NCBI GenBank assembly: GCA_028377305.1
Contig: JAONJW010000021.1
Span: 1-41,483, forward strand
Direction: 5' to 3'
Length of the DNA stretch: 41,483 bases
DNA from: Prolixibacteraceae bacterium
GTDB lineage: Bacteria > Bacteroidota > Bacteroidia > Bacteroidales > Prolixibacteraceae
Numbering within the stretch: the first letter of the stretch is position 1; every line of letters begins with the position of its first letter. A model generated the notes under the pieces. That model ran no database searches, had not been told where the DNA came from, and saw nothing but the letters and a program-made list of their open reading frames with translations. Both the position numbers and the translations under genes were made by a program. This document shows, one piece after another, positions 26,176 through 33,876 of the stretch.

Positions 26176-26733
26176 CTACTTGTGTAAGTTTTTCAAAAAT
26201 ATGATCCTCTCTAGAGTACTCCAGTCTTGCTTTATTTTGACACTTAAATTGTAGGCAGTATGTTGTTTTACACCAAAGAGTAAAACATTGTCTACCTTTT
26301 GGTTTTCGACCTCACCTTCCACCTGAAAAATTATAAATTGGGTTTTGCTATCTCTTTCTACCTTATGGCATTGGAGTCCGAACGATTCCATAAAATATTT
26401 TGATTCCCAATCATAAAATTCCTTAACAAAAGCATATCCGGTGAGTTTACCATCAAGATTGAAGGGGTATTTATCCGTTGGAGTCATAGCTATCGAAATC
26501 ATAATACCATCTTTATTTACAAAAGATTGCTCTCGACTAGAGGCATTGAAAGAACCTTTCTCCCATTTACCTGGGATTTGTATGGAACCATATGGATAGG
26601 AGAAGTAGGTGGTGATATCCTTTGTTTTATTGTAGTCACTTCCTATGATATAGGATGATTTCTGTGAAACACAATTGGATAGAGTCATGAAAAAGATAAT
26701 AGAGAGAAGTGCTTTAAATGTAGAGATCTTCAT
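26176..26733 (-). CDS. Lipoprotein of unknown function
   Basis: I choose ATG 26733, because from there the protein starts MKISTFKALLSIIFFMTLSNC, a lipoprotein signal with Cys21; a longer frame from 26802 would bury this signal. The mature ~165 aa are beta-rich: GSIQIPGKWEKGSFNASSRE looks like the first strands of a PsbP/DUF-type sandwich with a P-x-x-W entry, and the end is SVKIKQDWSTLERIIFLKNL. No known catalytic motif. It lies 56 bp after the BamE-like gene on the same strand and is probably co-transcribed with it. Confidence 0.65.
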   Translation of the reverse strand: MKISTFKALLSIIFFMTLSNCVSQKSSYIIGSDYNKTKDITTYFSYPYGSIQIPGKWEKGSFNASSREQSFVNKDGIMISIAMTPTDKYPFNLDGKLTGYAFVKEFYDWESKYFMESFGLQCHKVERDSKTQFIIFQVEGEVENQKVDNVLLFGVKQHTAYNLSVKIKQDWSTLERIIFLKNLHK

Positions 26734-26789
26734 AAGCCTTGGTATTAGTATGGGTTCATGGTCTTTGATGAAAGAGCATAGGTTGGTTT

Positions 26790-27170
26790 CTATTTCTGCC
26801 AACGTGTAATTTTAAAATTGGAGACTACCGAGTCCGGAGTGAAATAGATCACAAGTTTATGTTCTCCTACCAGCTCATCTTCGGTTAAGTTATATTCACT
26901 ATATATAGTATAATGAATAGTATTTTTCTTGATCGTCCTAATATTGGTTTGCTCTCCAAGCAGGGAGATTACAGAGTCATAACTCATCCCTTTATTCAAT
27001 CGATTCGTCATTAAATCCTGTATCATTTGATTTCTGTGGTTGAAGGAGAAATCAATATTTTGTAACCACTGCGATTTATTAAACTCGATATCTGGTTTAG
27101 GCTGTTTATCTAAGTAAATTCCAATTACGACTGCAAGTATAATTGCAGTACTCCATTTCAATAGTTTCAT
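26790..27170 (-). CDS. Membrane-anchored BamE/SmpA-like small protein
   Basis: The 126-aa protein has an N-terminal membrane anchor (STAIILAVVIGIYL) followed by a small alpha/beta domain. NRLNKGMSYDSVISLLGEQT resembles the two helices of the BamE/SmpA fold (x-x-x-GM-x-x-x-x-V-x-x-x-LG), and strands IHYTIYS and HKLVIYFTPDSVVSNFKITRW follow. In BamE proteins this fold binds partners; here the anchor is a helix rather than a lipid, so it is not BamE itself. The same fold is used by many small envelope proteins. Probably the first gene of a two-gene unit with the downstream lipoprotein. Confidence 0.6.
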   Translation of the reverse strand: MKLLKWSTAIILAVVIGIYLDKQPKPDIEFNKSQWLQNIDFSFNHRNQMIQDLMTNRLNKGMSYDSVISLLGEQTNIRTIKKNTIHYTIYSEYNLTEDELVGEHKLVIYFTPDSVVSNFKITRWQK

Positions 27171-27344
27171 TTTAAAGTATTAGATTTTCAGTTAAAATAA
27201 GTAAATAAAAATAAATATAAGCCATATATACAGGCGAATGTGTCGAATTGAGAACAAAAAAAAATGATTTTGTGGCCGGAATCATGATTCTCGAAGTTCT
27301 AAAAGGGGAATAGTTCCCTGATAGGGGTCAAATAGGTATCAAAC

Positions 27345-27478
27345 AGGTATCAAACAGGGAGATGCTTCATCTTTTGCTCCACAATAGCTCATAGTTGACT
27401 CATCTTTTTGTTAAAAATGTCGAAGCATATATGAACTATTCTCGAAGAAATAATGAAGCATCTCCCTGTTTGATACCT
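27345..27478. repeat. 134-bp element with perfect 26-bp inverted arms
   Basis: The left arm 27345-27370 and right arm 27453-27478 are perfect inverse complements (outer end AGGTATCAAACAGG, inner end GATGCTTCAT) around an 82-bp loop. The left side has an extra AGGTATCAAAC in tandem just outside the arm. Beyond that, TAGGGGTCAAA on the left still resembles the complement of TTTGGTCCCTA on the right. No transposase is close. This fits a MITE-like or foldback element. Confidence 0.75.
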
Positions 27479-27746
27479 GTTTGGTCCCTAGTAGGTAGCT
27501 GTTAGATCTTTAAGGACAACAAATGAGCTTTTGACATGATTTGATGTAGTTGCAATGAAAGATAAACAGATGTGCTGATTCCGACTGACCTTTACAAGAG
27601 CAAGGTATGGGTTTTGTCGGTTATTGTATAGATATAGGCTACTCTCTTTTTGCCTTGAGCGATCCCCTCTCATGTTTTATCTTTTTATTTGGATAAACTT
27701 ATTTAAGAAATAAACAATTGCCTTTAATACCTATCTTTGGCCTCTT

Positions 27747-27787
27747 ATATTAAAAGTTATGATCTAAGGAGGTCATAATATTAAAAG
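27747..27787 (+). promoter_or_regulatory. Palindrome between direct repeats upstream of the sensor kinase
   Basis: ATATTAAAAG occurs at 27747-27756 and again at 27778-27787, 31 bp or three helical turns apart. Between them TTATGA...TCATAA forms an inverted pair. It ends 27 bp before the kinase start codon. LytTR-type regulators bind paired direct repeats, so a self-control site is possible; this is inference. Confidence 0.35.
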
Positions 27788-27814
27788 CTGTTTTAAAGGA
27801 TAAAGTGTGATTTC

Positions 27815-29674
27815 ATGAAGACTAGGATACTAATAATATTACTTAGCCTAAATACATTGGCTCTATTTGGGCAGAGTTTATCGAATGAATTATATCATCA
27901 ACTTTTTGATGAAATAAGTTCAAGAAATCCACCGACGTATATTTCGCAGAAGCTTGATAGTTTATTGAACATGGAAACGATGTCAACTTTTGACCGTGCA
28001 AGAATATATAATCTTAAGGGGGTGTATCATGACTTAATACATGAAAGAACTTTAGCCATCACATCGCTTCAAAAGGCAATAGTACTTTTTGAGGAGAACA
28101 ATAAATGGAAAACGAAAGTACAATTGAACTTATCCGCTGCCTATACCGAGAGTCATCAATTTACCAAGGCCACTTCCATATTGATGGAATTAGGAAAAAC
28201 GGCTAAAGAGAATCGTGATGTGAGTTTGCAGGCAAAGGTGAAGGAGTATTTTGCGAACCTCTATTTTAAACAAGGAGATATAAACAAGGCGCTCAATGAA
28301 TTGGAGGAGGTGGCCCTGACATATGAAGCACTAAAAGATACCGTAATCCTATCACGACTTTACAATAATTTAGGGGTATTGTATAAGAATAACGAAGCCT
28401 ACTCGAAAGCTATTGAGTATAATGTAAAATCGTTGAACTTAAGTAAAGCGATGAAAGATACTCTAGCCGTTTCTCAGTCGTATAATAACATCGGATTAAA
28501 TTATGAACGACTTTTTTATAAAACAGACAGTGTTCCTTATATGCAGCAATCTATTGCATTCTTTAAGGAAGCCATAAAGCTTAAAAGGCAATTTCCTGTG
28601 GCATGGAATACGGCTTTACACAATCTAATTCGGGTATATCGGCTTATTGGAGAATATGATAAAGCCAATCAATACTCTTTAGAACTGAGTGAAAGTAAAA
28701 GAGGAGATTATAAGGAGGAGGAGCAGATGTATCGATCCAAGATGCTTTTTGCTCTAAATCGAGGTAATTCAAGGGAGGCTTTCTATTGTCTGTTTAAATT
28801 GGATTCCATTCAGAAGATTATTCGTGATTTGCAGACACATGACTTTGAACAGATGTTACAAAACCAGAGTGATCTATTTGAATCGAAGAAGAGCGAGAAG
28901 GAGAAAGCCTTAGCACTAACTGAAGAACATAACCTACGATTGATGGTGGAGAACAAGCATAATCGTTTACAAATTATCTTTCTTTCGATACTGGTCATTA
29001 TCTTAATGGGGCTATTTGGATTTGTTTACTATCATAAAAATCTCATTCATAAGAACGAGCAAGAGAAGAAAGATTTAAAGCTTACGATATTGCGTTCGCA
29101 GATGAACCCTCATTTTATTTTTAATGTGCTTACCGCAATACAGAATAGTCTTTTGGATGATGATCCATTGAAAACAGCTGGTTACATCGCACGTTTCTCG
29201 AATTTGGTGCGTAAGAATTTTGATTTTACAGACAAAGAAAGCATTTCTCTAGATGATGATTTGGGGGCACTAACGAATTATATAGAGACACAGAAAATTA
29301 GATTCGGAAATAAGTTTGACTATCATGTGGAGGTCGAGTCGAATATTCAGCTAAAGGATGTTCATGTGCCACCAATGATGCTTCAGCCTTTGGTCGAGAA
29401 TGCCATCGAGCACGGTTTGAAAAAGTGTAAACATAAAGGGTACTTACATGTGCAGGTCCAGCAGGCAGGGCGTCAACTGTTTTTCATTGTTACTGACAAT
29501 GGGGTTGGCTATATTTCTAAACATGGGGATGGAAAACAACACGCTTTGGATGTTCTTAAAGCACGATTGACTTTACTCGGATATGGGGATGAAAAGACAT
29601 TTGTCATAAGGCGAGTGAGTAGAGATGGGGGAACCGAAGTGAAATTTACATTAACACTAAAGAAAGATGTATAA
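27815..29674 (+). CDS. TPR sensor histidine kinase, LytS/YehU-type
   Basis: The 619-aa protein has an N-terminal signal (MKTRILIILLSLNTLALFG). A periplasmic array of about six TPR helices pairs follows at ~25-330 (for example LYNNLGVLYKNNEAYSKAIE and SYNNIGLNYERLF), then a coiled-coil to ~385 and one membrane segment at ~388-408. The cytoplasmic part is the His_kinase family: QMNPHFIFN with phosphorylated His433, and PLVENAIEHGLK near 526 as the N-box of the ATPase. The G-box is TDNGVGY. This is a common Bacteroidota sensor. The response-regulator gene overlaps its end by 8 bp. The signal sensed by the TPR domain is unknown. Confidence 0.92.
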   Translation: MKTRILIILLSLNTLALFGQSLSNELYHQLFDEISSRNPPTYISQKLDSLLNMETMSTFDRARIYNLKGVYHDLIHERTLAITSLQKAIVLFEENNKWKTKVQLNLSAAYTESHQFTKATSILMELGKTAKENRDVSLQAKVKEYFANLYFKQGDINKALNELEEVALTYEALKDTVILSRLYNNLGVLYKNNEAYSKAIEYNVKSLNLSKAMKDTLAVSQSYNNIGLNYERLFYKTDSVPYMQQSIAFFKEAIKLKRQFPVAWNTALHNLIRVYRLIGEYDKANQYSLELSESKRGDYKEEEQMYRSKMLFALNRGNSREAFYCLFKLDSIQKIIRDLQTHDFEQMLQNQSDLFESKKSEKEKALALTEEHNLRLMVENKHNRLQIIFLSILVIILMGLFGFVYYHKNLIHKNEQEKKDLKLTILRSQMNPHFIFNVLTAIQNSLLDDDPLKTAGYIARFSNLVRKNFDFTDKESISLDDDLGALTNYIETQKIRFGNKFDYHVEVESNIQLKDVHVPPMMLQPLVENAIEHGLKKCKHKGYLHVQVQQAGRQLFFIVTDNGVGYISKHGDGKQHALDVLKARLTLLGYGDEKTFVIRRVSRDGGTEVKFTLTLKKDV

Positions 29675-30407
29675 GGGAATTATTGTAGAAGATGAGTTTA
29701 ATGCCCAGCAGGCATTATTGAAGATGTTACGCTTATTGGTTCCAAAACTTGAGATATTAGACATTTTTAGTTCGTTTGAAGAGAGTAAAAGTTTTCTAGA
29801 TAACACTCCTGTGGATTTGGTTTTTATGGATATCGAGCTAGAAGATGGGGTTAGTATCGAGAAACTTAAAGATGGTGATCTAGATAAGTATCACATCATC
29901 TTTACGACAGGATATAATCAGTATGCTATAGATGCTATAAAGCTGAATGCCTTAGATTATATTTTGAAGCCAATTGAACCAATGGAGTTGCAAAAGGCCG
30001 TGAATAAAGCGCTTACTATAATTGATAAAGAGAAGGAGACCACTGAAGCCTTAAGAGCAGCTAATAAAGTGTTGGAAAAAGAGAAGAAGGAGTTGGTGGT
30101 GAAAACCATCGATAATACTCACTATCTGAATATCAATAATATTGTGATGTTTCAATCCGAAGGAGCTTATACTCGAATATCGACAGATGAAACCACGATT
30201 CTAGCCTCTAAGCATTTGAAGTATTATGAAAATATTGTGGTGCCATATGGTTTTATTCGTACCCACCAATCATTTATTGTGAATAAAGATTTCATTCAAA
30301 GTATACAGAAAACACAGATCACTCTCGTGAATGGAATGGTGGCAAATATCTCTGTTCGAAAATATGCGGAGGTGATGGAACAGGTCAATAATAGTCGCAA
30401 GCAATAG
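29667..30407 (+). CDS. LytTR-family response regulator
   Basis: The 246-aa protein has a receiver domain with acidic pocket E8/D9, phosphoacceptor Asp55 (LVFMDIELED), Thr80 and Lys101 (KPIEP), all in place. A linker helix at ~112-140 leads to a LytTR DNA-binding domain from ~145 (VVKTIDNTHYLNINNIVMFQ, then GFIRTHQSFIVNKDFI). It is translated with the kinase, the genes overlapping by 8 bp, and is its cognate regulator. Likely targets are its own promoter (see 27747) and genes elsewhere. No frameshift or missing residue. Confidence 0.93.
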   Translation: MYKGIIVEDEFNAQQALLKMLRLLVPKLEILDIFSSFEESKSFLDNTPVDLVFMDIELEDGVSIEKLKDGDLDKYHIIFTTGYNQYAIDAIKLNALDYILKPIEPMELQKAVNKALTIIDKEKETTEALRAANKVLEKEKKELVVKTIDNTHYLNINNIVMFQSEGAYTRISTDETTILASKHLKYYENIVVPYGFIRTHQSFIVNKDFIQSIQKTQITLVNGMVANISVRKYAEVMEQVNNSRKQ

Positions 30408-30724
30408 AGGAGTGCTTCGAATGATAATTCAGTCTGTGAGGGATGTAAGATAGGGTTTGAGGATGCCATATTTTTAATGAGCAACCTAATTCATTCAATC
30501 CAATACAGATAAGATATCCGTCTTTACCAAGGAGAGAGGAAGTTGAAGTATTTATGTTTTTGTAAACTCAATTCATTGGACACATCTATAATGGCAGCTT
30601 AAATGCCAATACTTTTCATTTGAATTATTACGAATATCAAATGAATCCTTACGTTTATTAATCGGATTTGACTTCTCACATGATTGTTTATTCTTTTGAA
30701 TCGAATTCTTGAAAAAGAGGCTAT
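30408..30724. other. Intergenic, 317 bp
   Basis: No gene, repeat or clear terminator found after the regulator gene. Confidence 0.4.
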
Positions 30725-31169
30725 ATGAGACTATTTCAGAAAGAGACCCTCGAAGAACAAATTAGAGGTGGGAATCTAGATAAATGTAAACAAAATATCA
30801 ATCAGAATAATACCAATGATACGATTGCAAATGTACATATGCCATTATTTAATGTGATTAGTTGTGGTTGTGAGACTTTTACCAAAGAGATGCTTGGGTT
30901 AAATTATTGGAACCCATTTACTTTTGATGTCAGGAATACTGAGGAAGAGAATATTCATACCATAAAAATAGTTGTGGCTAGAGAAATTAATGTCAATAAG
31001 TACAATGATAAATGGGGTGCAGTAATTCGGTATTGCTACTAAAAGAGATGAGCCTGAGAAGATGGCATTGCTACAATAAGCAGAAGCGTAAGATCGAGAT
31101 GCTGCAGTGGCTTTAAGCCGAATGAAGTATCCTAATATAAAAGACCTATTATTTTTCCTACCAACATAA
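30725..31169 (+). pseudogene. Decayed ankyrin-like gene
   Basis: An ATG-started frame of 105 codons (30725-31042) contains ETLEEQIRGGNLDKCKQNI, like an ankyrin first helix pair, and ends REINVNKYNDKWGAVI, like an ankyrin turn. Reading then continues in another frame (from about 31030) as GIATKRDEPEKMALLQ, a stop, AEA, a stop, DRDAAVALSRMKYPNIKDLL, and a final stop at 31169. The good protein pattern across a frameshift and two stops marks a recently broken gene of about 145 codons. YWNPFTFDVR near residue 65 also resembles FWDPFTYEQR of the 678-aa protein at 33877, so the two may share ancestry. Confidence 0.5.
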
Positions 31170-31198
31170 TCTCAGTAGTCTAGCGGTGGAAGTCATGC

Positions 31199-31408
31199 TA
31201 TCTGACCTATAGCGCAAAATTGCTTCCATTTGCAGACTATATTATGAAATAACCTAATCCTTAACATTCCTTTTGTCGTGTAGATCGGTTATCTGACCCA
31301 TAGCTATTTCATGCTCTTCATGATAGGATGAAAAATGCATTAGTACCTTATTTCACCAACAAAATCCCTATATCTTACAAGTAGCGGGATATCCTATCTA
31401 ACCCATAG
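31199..31408 (+). repeat. Three degenerate copies of a TATCTGACCCATAG repeat
   Basis: TATCTGACCTATAG (31199-31212), TATCTGACCCATAG (31290-31303) and TATCTAACCCATAG (31395-31408) recur at 91- and 105-bp steps. The first and third are preceded at the same distance (40 or 41 bp) by (T/C)ACCAACA(T/A)AATC and at closer range by TAGCGG, so the repeat unit is at least 54 bp. It is not a CRISPR: the units diverge and spacing varies. Confidence 0.55.
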
Positions 31409-31444
31409 TATTCTATTGTTTCCCTTCTTACTAGTATCAATACA

Positions 31445-31490
31445 GGTCCAACATCTCCCTCGGGAGTGTTGGACCTTTTGTGGTTTTTAT
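31445..31490 (+). terminator. Strong rho-independent terminator
   Basis: GGTCCAACA-T-CTCCC pairs with GGGAGTGTTGGACC (hairpin 31445-31475, one bulged T), followed by TTTTGTGGTTTTT. It faces the plus strand. The only thing upstream on that strand is the three-copy repeat and, before it, the decayed ankyrin-like gene, so it may end either a formerly longer gene or a non-coding transcript. Confidence 0.7.
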
Positions 31491-32086
31491 TTGCCTACTA
31501 ACAATTTATTTCCACAAATTCAACGTGAGATCTTAGTCACCGCAGGGAATGTTGAACTCCAGCTCAGCATCATGAAGTAAATTGAAGTACGGGAGTCGTA
31601 CAAAGACGAAAAACACCACTAAGTGACATGGAGATGAAGAAAATATGTCCACATATCTTTTATTGTTAATTGATGCACAAGAGAAAAAGAATCACAAAGC
31701 ATGTTGAGACGCGATTTCGAGTCTAGAAAATAGCCACAGGTATTACGAATCTGAATGAAGCGTAAAAGTGCATTAAGGATAGCATTGATCAACACAAGCT
31801 TTTATTCAAAGCCGACACCAAGGTGCTATCCCTCCTTGTTTGAGATCTTTTCGTAGGATATTATTGTCTTTACAAATACCTATTTTAATTTTTCATTCCA
31901 TTAAATAGGACAACAAAAGGAACACTTTGGGATAAGTACTCTCAGTCATCACCATGTATTAAAACCAATTAATGCATGGTGATGTATACTTGAAGAAGAA
32001 AGTAATATTTTTTTCTGTTACTCCTCATCTTTTCTCTTCAATTCGGGCATGAAAAATTGCTTTGAGATCTATTGCAACAGAAATCT
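31491..32086. other. Intergenic, 596 bp
   Basis: Around 31600 it holds a degraded minus-strand copy of the TTTGTG-GTGGTG dispersed word. No gene supported. Confidence 0.45.
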
Positions 32087-33274
32087 CTACTGAGCAATAA
32101 CCAATACAGGGTTAGAATCTATTTTTAGATCCTTAGCAACCTTCTGAATATGCTCTCCACTATTGTTTTTACAAAAGGTAATAATATCTCTAGCATTTTT
32201 ACTCATCACAAATTTATTGTCAGTATAGAATGAAGGCCAGTAAGGCATACCACCATCCAGATTGTTTGTTAAATCTTGGGTATGTATTAATTGATGCTTT
32301 TGTTTACTATAAACAAAGTTTTCTTTGATCCTATAAGGTGGCAAAATCCCTATTTGTGTAGTAAAAAATAAGTTATTTTGATCTTCAGTTATCCCATGTA
32401 TAATAATATGATCTTTATACTCTTCCCCTTTATCCGGTGTTATCCGAAGGTCGTAACAATTAACTTTATTATGGTAATTAAACAGGATGTATGGAACCTT
32501 CTCAAATGTATCTGTAACTTTGTACATCTTATTTTTAAAATTTCCCATATAGAGAACATGACCATCTAATGTGTGTTTGCTAATTGTCCCCAGTAGATTG
32601 TTTTGTTGTAATAATCGGGACTTGTCTTGAATCGAATCTAAGATATTTCCATTATAGTCAGTCAGCAAGATTTGATTCGTTGTAAATATCTTTGACTTTT
32701 GAGACGAACCTAGAGTAAAAAACATCAGTTTATTATCTGTGAATAAGGCGATCTTATCCACTTCTACTTCTAGGGTAATAGTTCGTTTATAGGTGCCATT
32801 TTGAGCATCCATTACCAACACTTTAGCAGGGTGTGATATGTTATCATAGATCAGAATTTGATTGTTTGTACGATCTAATATAAAACGAATTCTTGCACCG
32901 TGTTCTTCAGGACCTTTCCCTATTTTACTTATCTCTCTAATAAATTGCCCTTTTTGATTAAACATATATAGATGTTTACCATCAGAAACATAGATATAGT
33001 TGTCTGTCAACTCTAACTCCATAACATTTCTCAATATACACTTTGGATTTGTTTCCAAAGGGATATAATTAATTTGGCTACAGTATTGAGACAATTCCAC
33101 CACTTCCTTTTTAGAGGATAAGGATTCAGATACATTAATCACATACTCAAACTCCTGCACGCTTTTTGTTTTTTTACTACAAGAAGTGAAAAGTAAGATA
33201 AAAAAGCAGATGAATAGTACCGAATTTAGAGTGCGTATATCATAGATTAACCCACTATTCTTTTTTGAAATCAT
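32087..33274 (-). CDS. 6-bladed beta-propeller lipoprotein
   Basis: The 395-aa protein has a lipoprotein signal (FILLFTSC, Cys32). It continues like the Bacteroidota 6-bladed propeller family (Pfam PF17170). INYIPLETNPKCILRNVMEL is the standard first strand pair (IPLET), IYVSDGKHLYMFNQKGQFIR the next blade, and IGKGPEEHG the family's highly conserved G-(K/R)-GP-E turn. Members are surface or periplasmic lipoproteins, often near polysaccharide or peptide utilisation genes. Here it stands alone. No ligand can be predicted. Confidence 0.88.
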   Translation of the reverse strand: MISKKNSGLIYDIRTLNSVLFICFFILLFTSCSKKTKSVQEFEYVINVSESLSSKKEVVELSQYCSQINYIPLETNPKCILRNVMELELTDNYIYVSDGKHLYMFNQKGQFIREISKIGKGPEEHGARIRFILDRTNNQILIYDNISHPAKVLVMDAQNGTYKRTITLEVEVDKIALFTDNKLMFFTLGSSQKSKIFTTNQILLTDYNGNILDSIQDKSRLLQQNNLLGTISKHTLDGHVLYMGNFKNKMYKVTDTFEKVPYILFNYHNKVNCYDLRITPDKGEEYKDHIIIHGITEDQNNLFFTTQIGILPPYRIKENFVYSKQKHQLIHTQDLTNNLDGGMPYWPSFYTDNKFVMSKNARDIITFCKNNSGEHIQKVAKDLKIDSNPVLVIAQ

Positions 33275-33876
33275 AAAAACAATTTTACAGATGTTAGATT
33301 AAATCACAATTAATTACCCTAGATAGAGTGTTCTCGGTCTAGTTCACAGAGAATTTGTCTTGTTGATAAAAACAGTTCGTTACAGAGCGAGCGAAATCTG
33401 ATCATAGATGATAACTTTGTTGATTATGTAAGAGAAAATGCATTAGAATAGTGCCATTACTTCAAATATGGCTCACCCCGTGAGGTGATTGGTTATAAAT
33501 ATACTGTTGTATTTAAACAAATACAAATACATTTTCATTTATATTAACAATTTAAGACGTTTATAAATCCGAAGTCTGGTGGTGACAACAATTGACTTGT
33601 TGTTCAAATAAGAACTCTTTGTATTCTCGTAATTAGTGAAGCATTACGAGAAAATATTCACTTATACCATTAAACTAGATTCAAGGAGATAGTTATTATT
33701 CTTAAGCTTATTAACCTAGAAATTTAGCTGCGGATTGAACGATTAAAAGTATTACTAAGGTTTTGAGGTGCAGTATGTCTATTTGTGTTTACATGATTAA
33801 TCGTCAGTGTGAGGGTGCGGACTGGTGTGTCCGCACCAAGTTGTTATTTAATATTGAAGGAGTCGATTTATAAAAG
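33275..33876. other. Intergenic, 602 bp
   Basis: Apart from a hairpin near its right end, listed separately, nothing recognisable. It separates two minus-strand genes. Confidence 0.4.
33814..33837 (-). terminator. Hairpin after the 678-aa gene
   Basis: GGTGCGGAC (33814-33822) and GTCCGCACC (33829-33837) form a perfect 9-bp GC-rich stem with a 6-base loop, 40 bp past the stop at 33877. It is much more GC-rich than its surroundings. No T-run follows on the minus strand, so termination is likely but unproven. Confidence 0.45.

Larger units (their letters stand above)
27171..27814. other. Intergenic between divergent genes, 644 bp
   Basis: It holds a 134-bp inverted-repeat element and a palindrome flanked by direct repeats in front of the sensor kinase gene, both listed separately. 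No gene supported. Confidence 0.5.

Noticed and set aside
26734..26802. Longer start for the lipoprotein at 26176
   Set aside because: The extra 23 residues would place charged sequence before a clear lipoprotein signal, and would overlap the preceding gene.
27488..27673. 61-codon minus-strand frame upstream of the sensor kinase
   Set aside because: Adjacent to the foldback element, with no protein-like pattern.
31199..31408. CRISPR array
   Set aside because: Only three diverged units, uneven spacing, no cas genes nearby.
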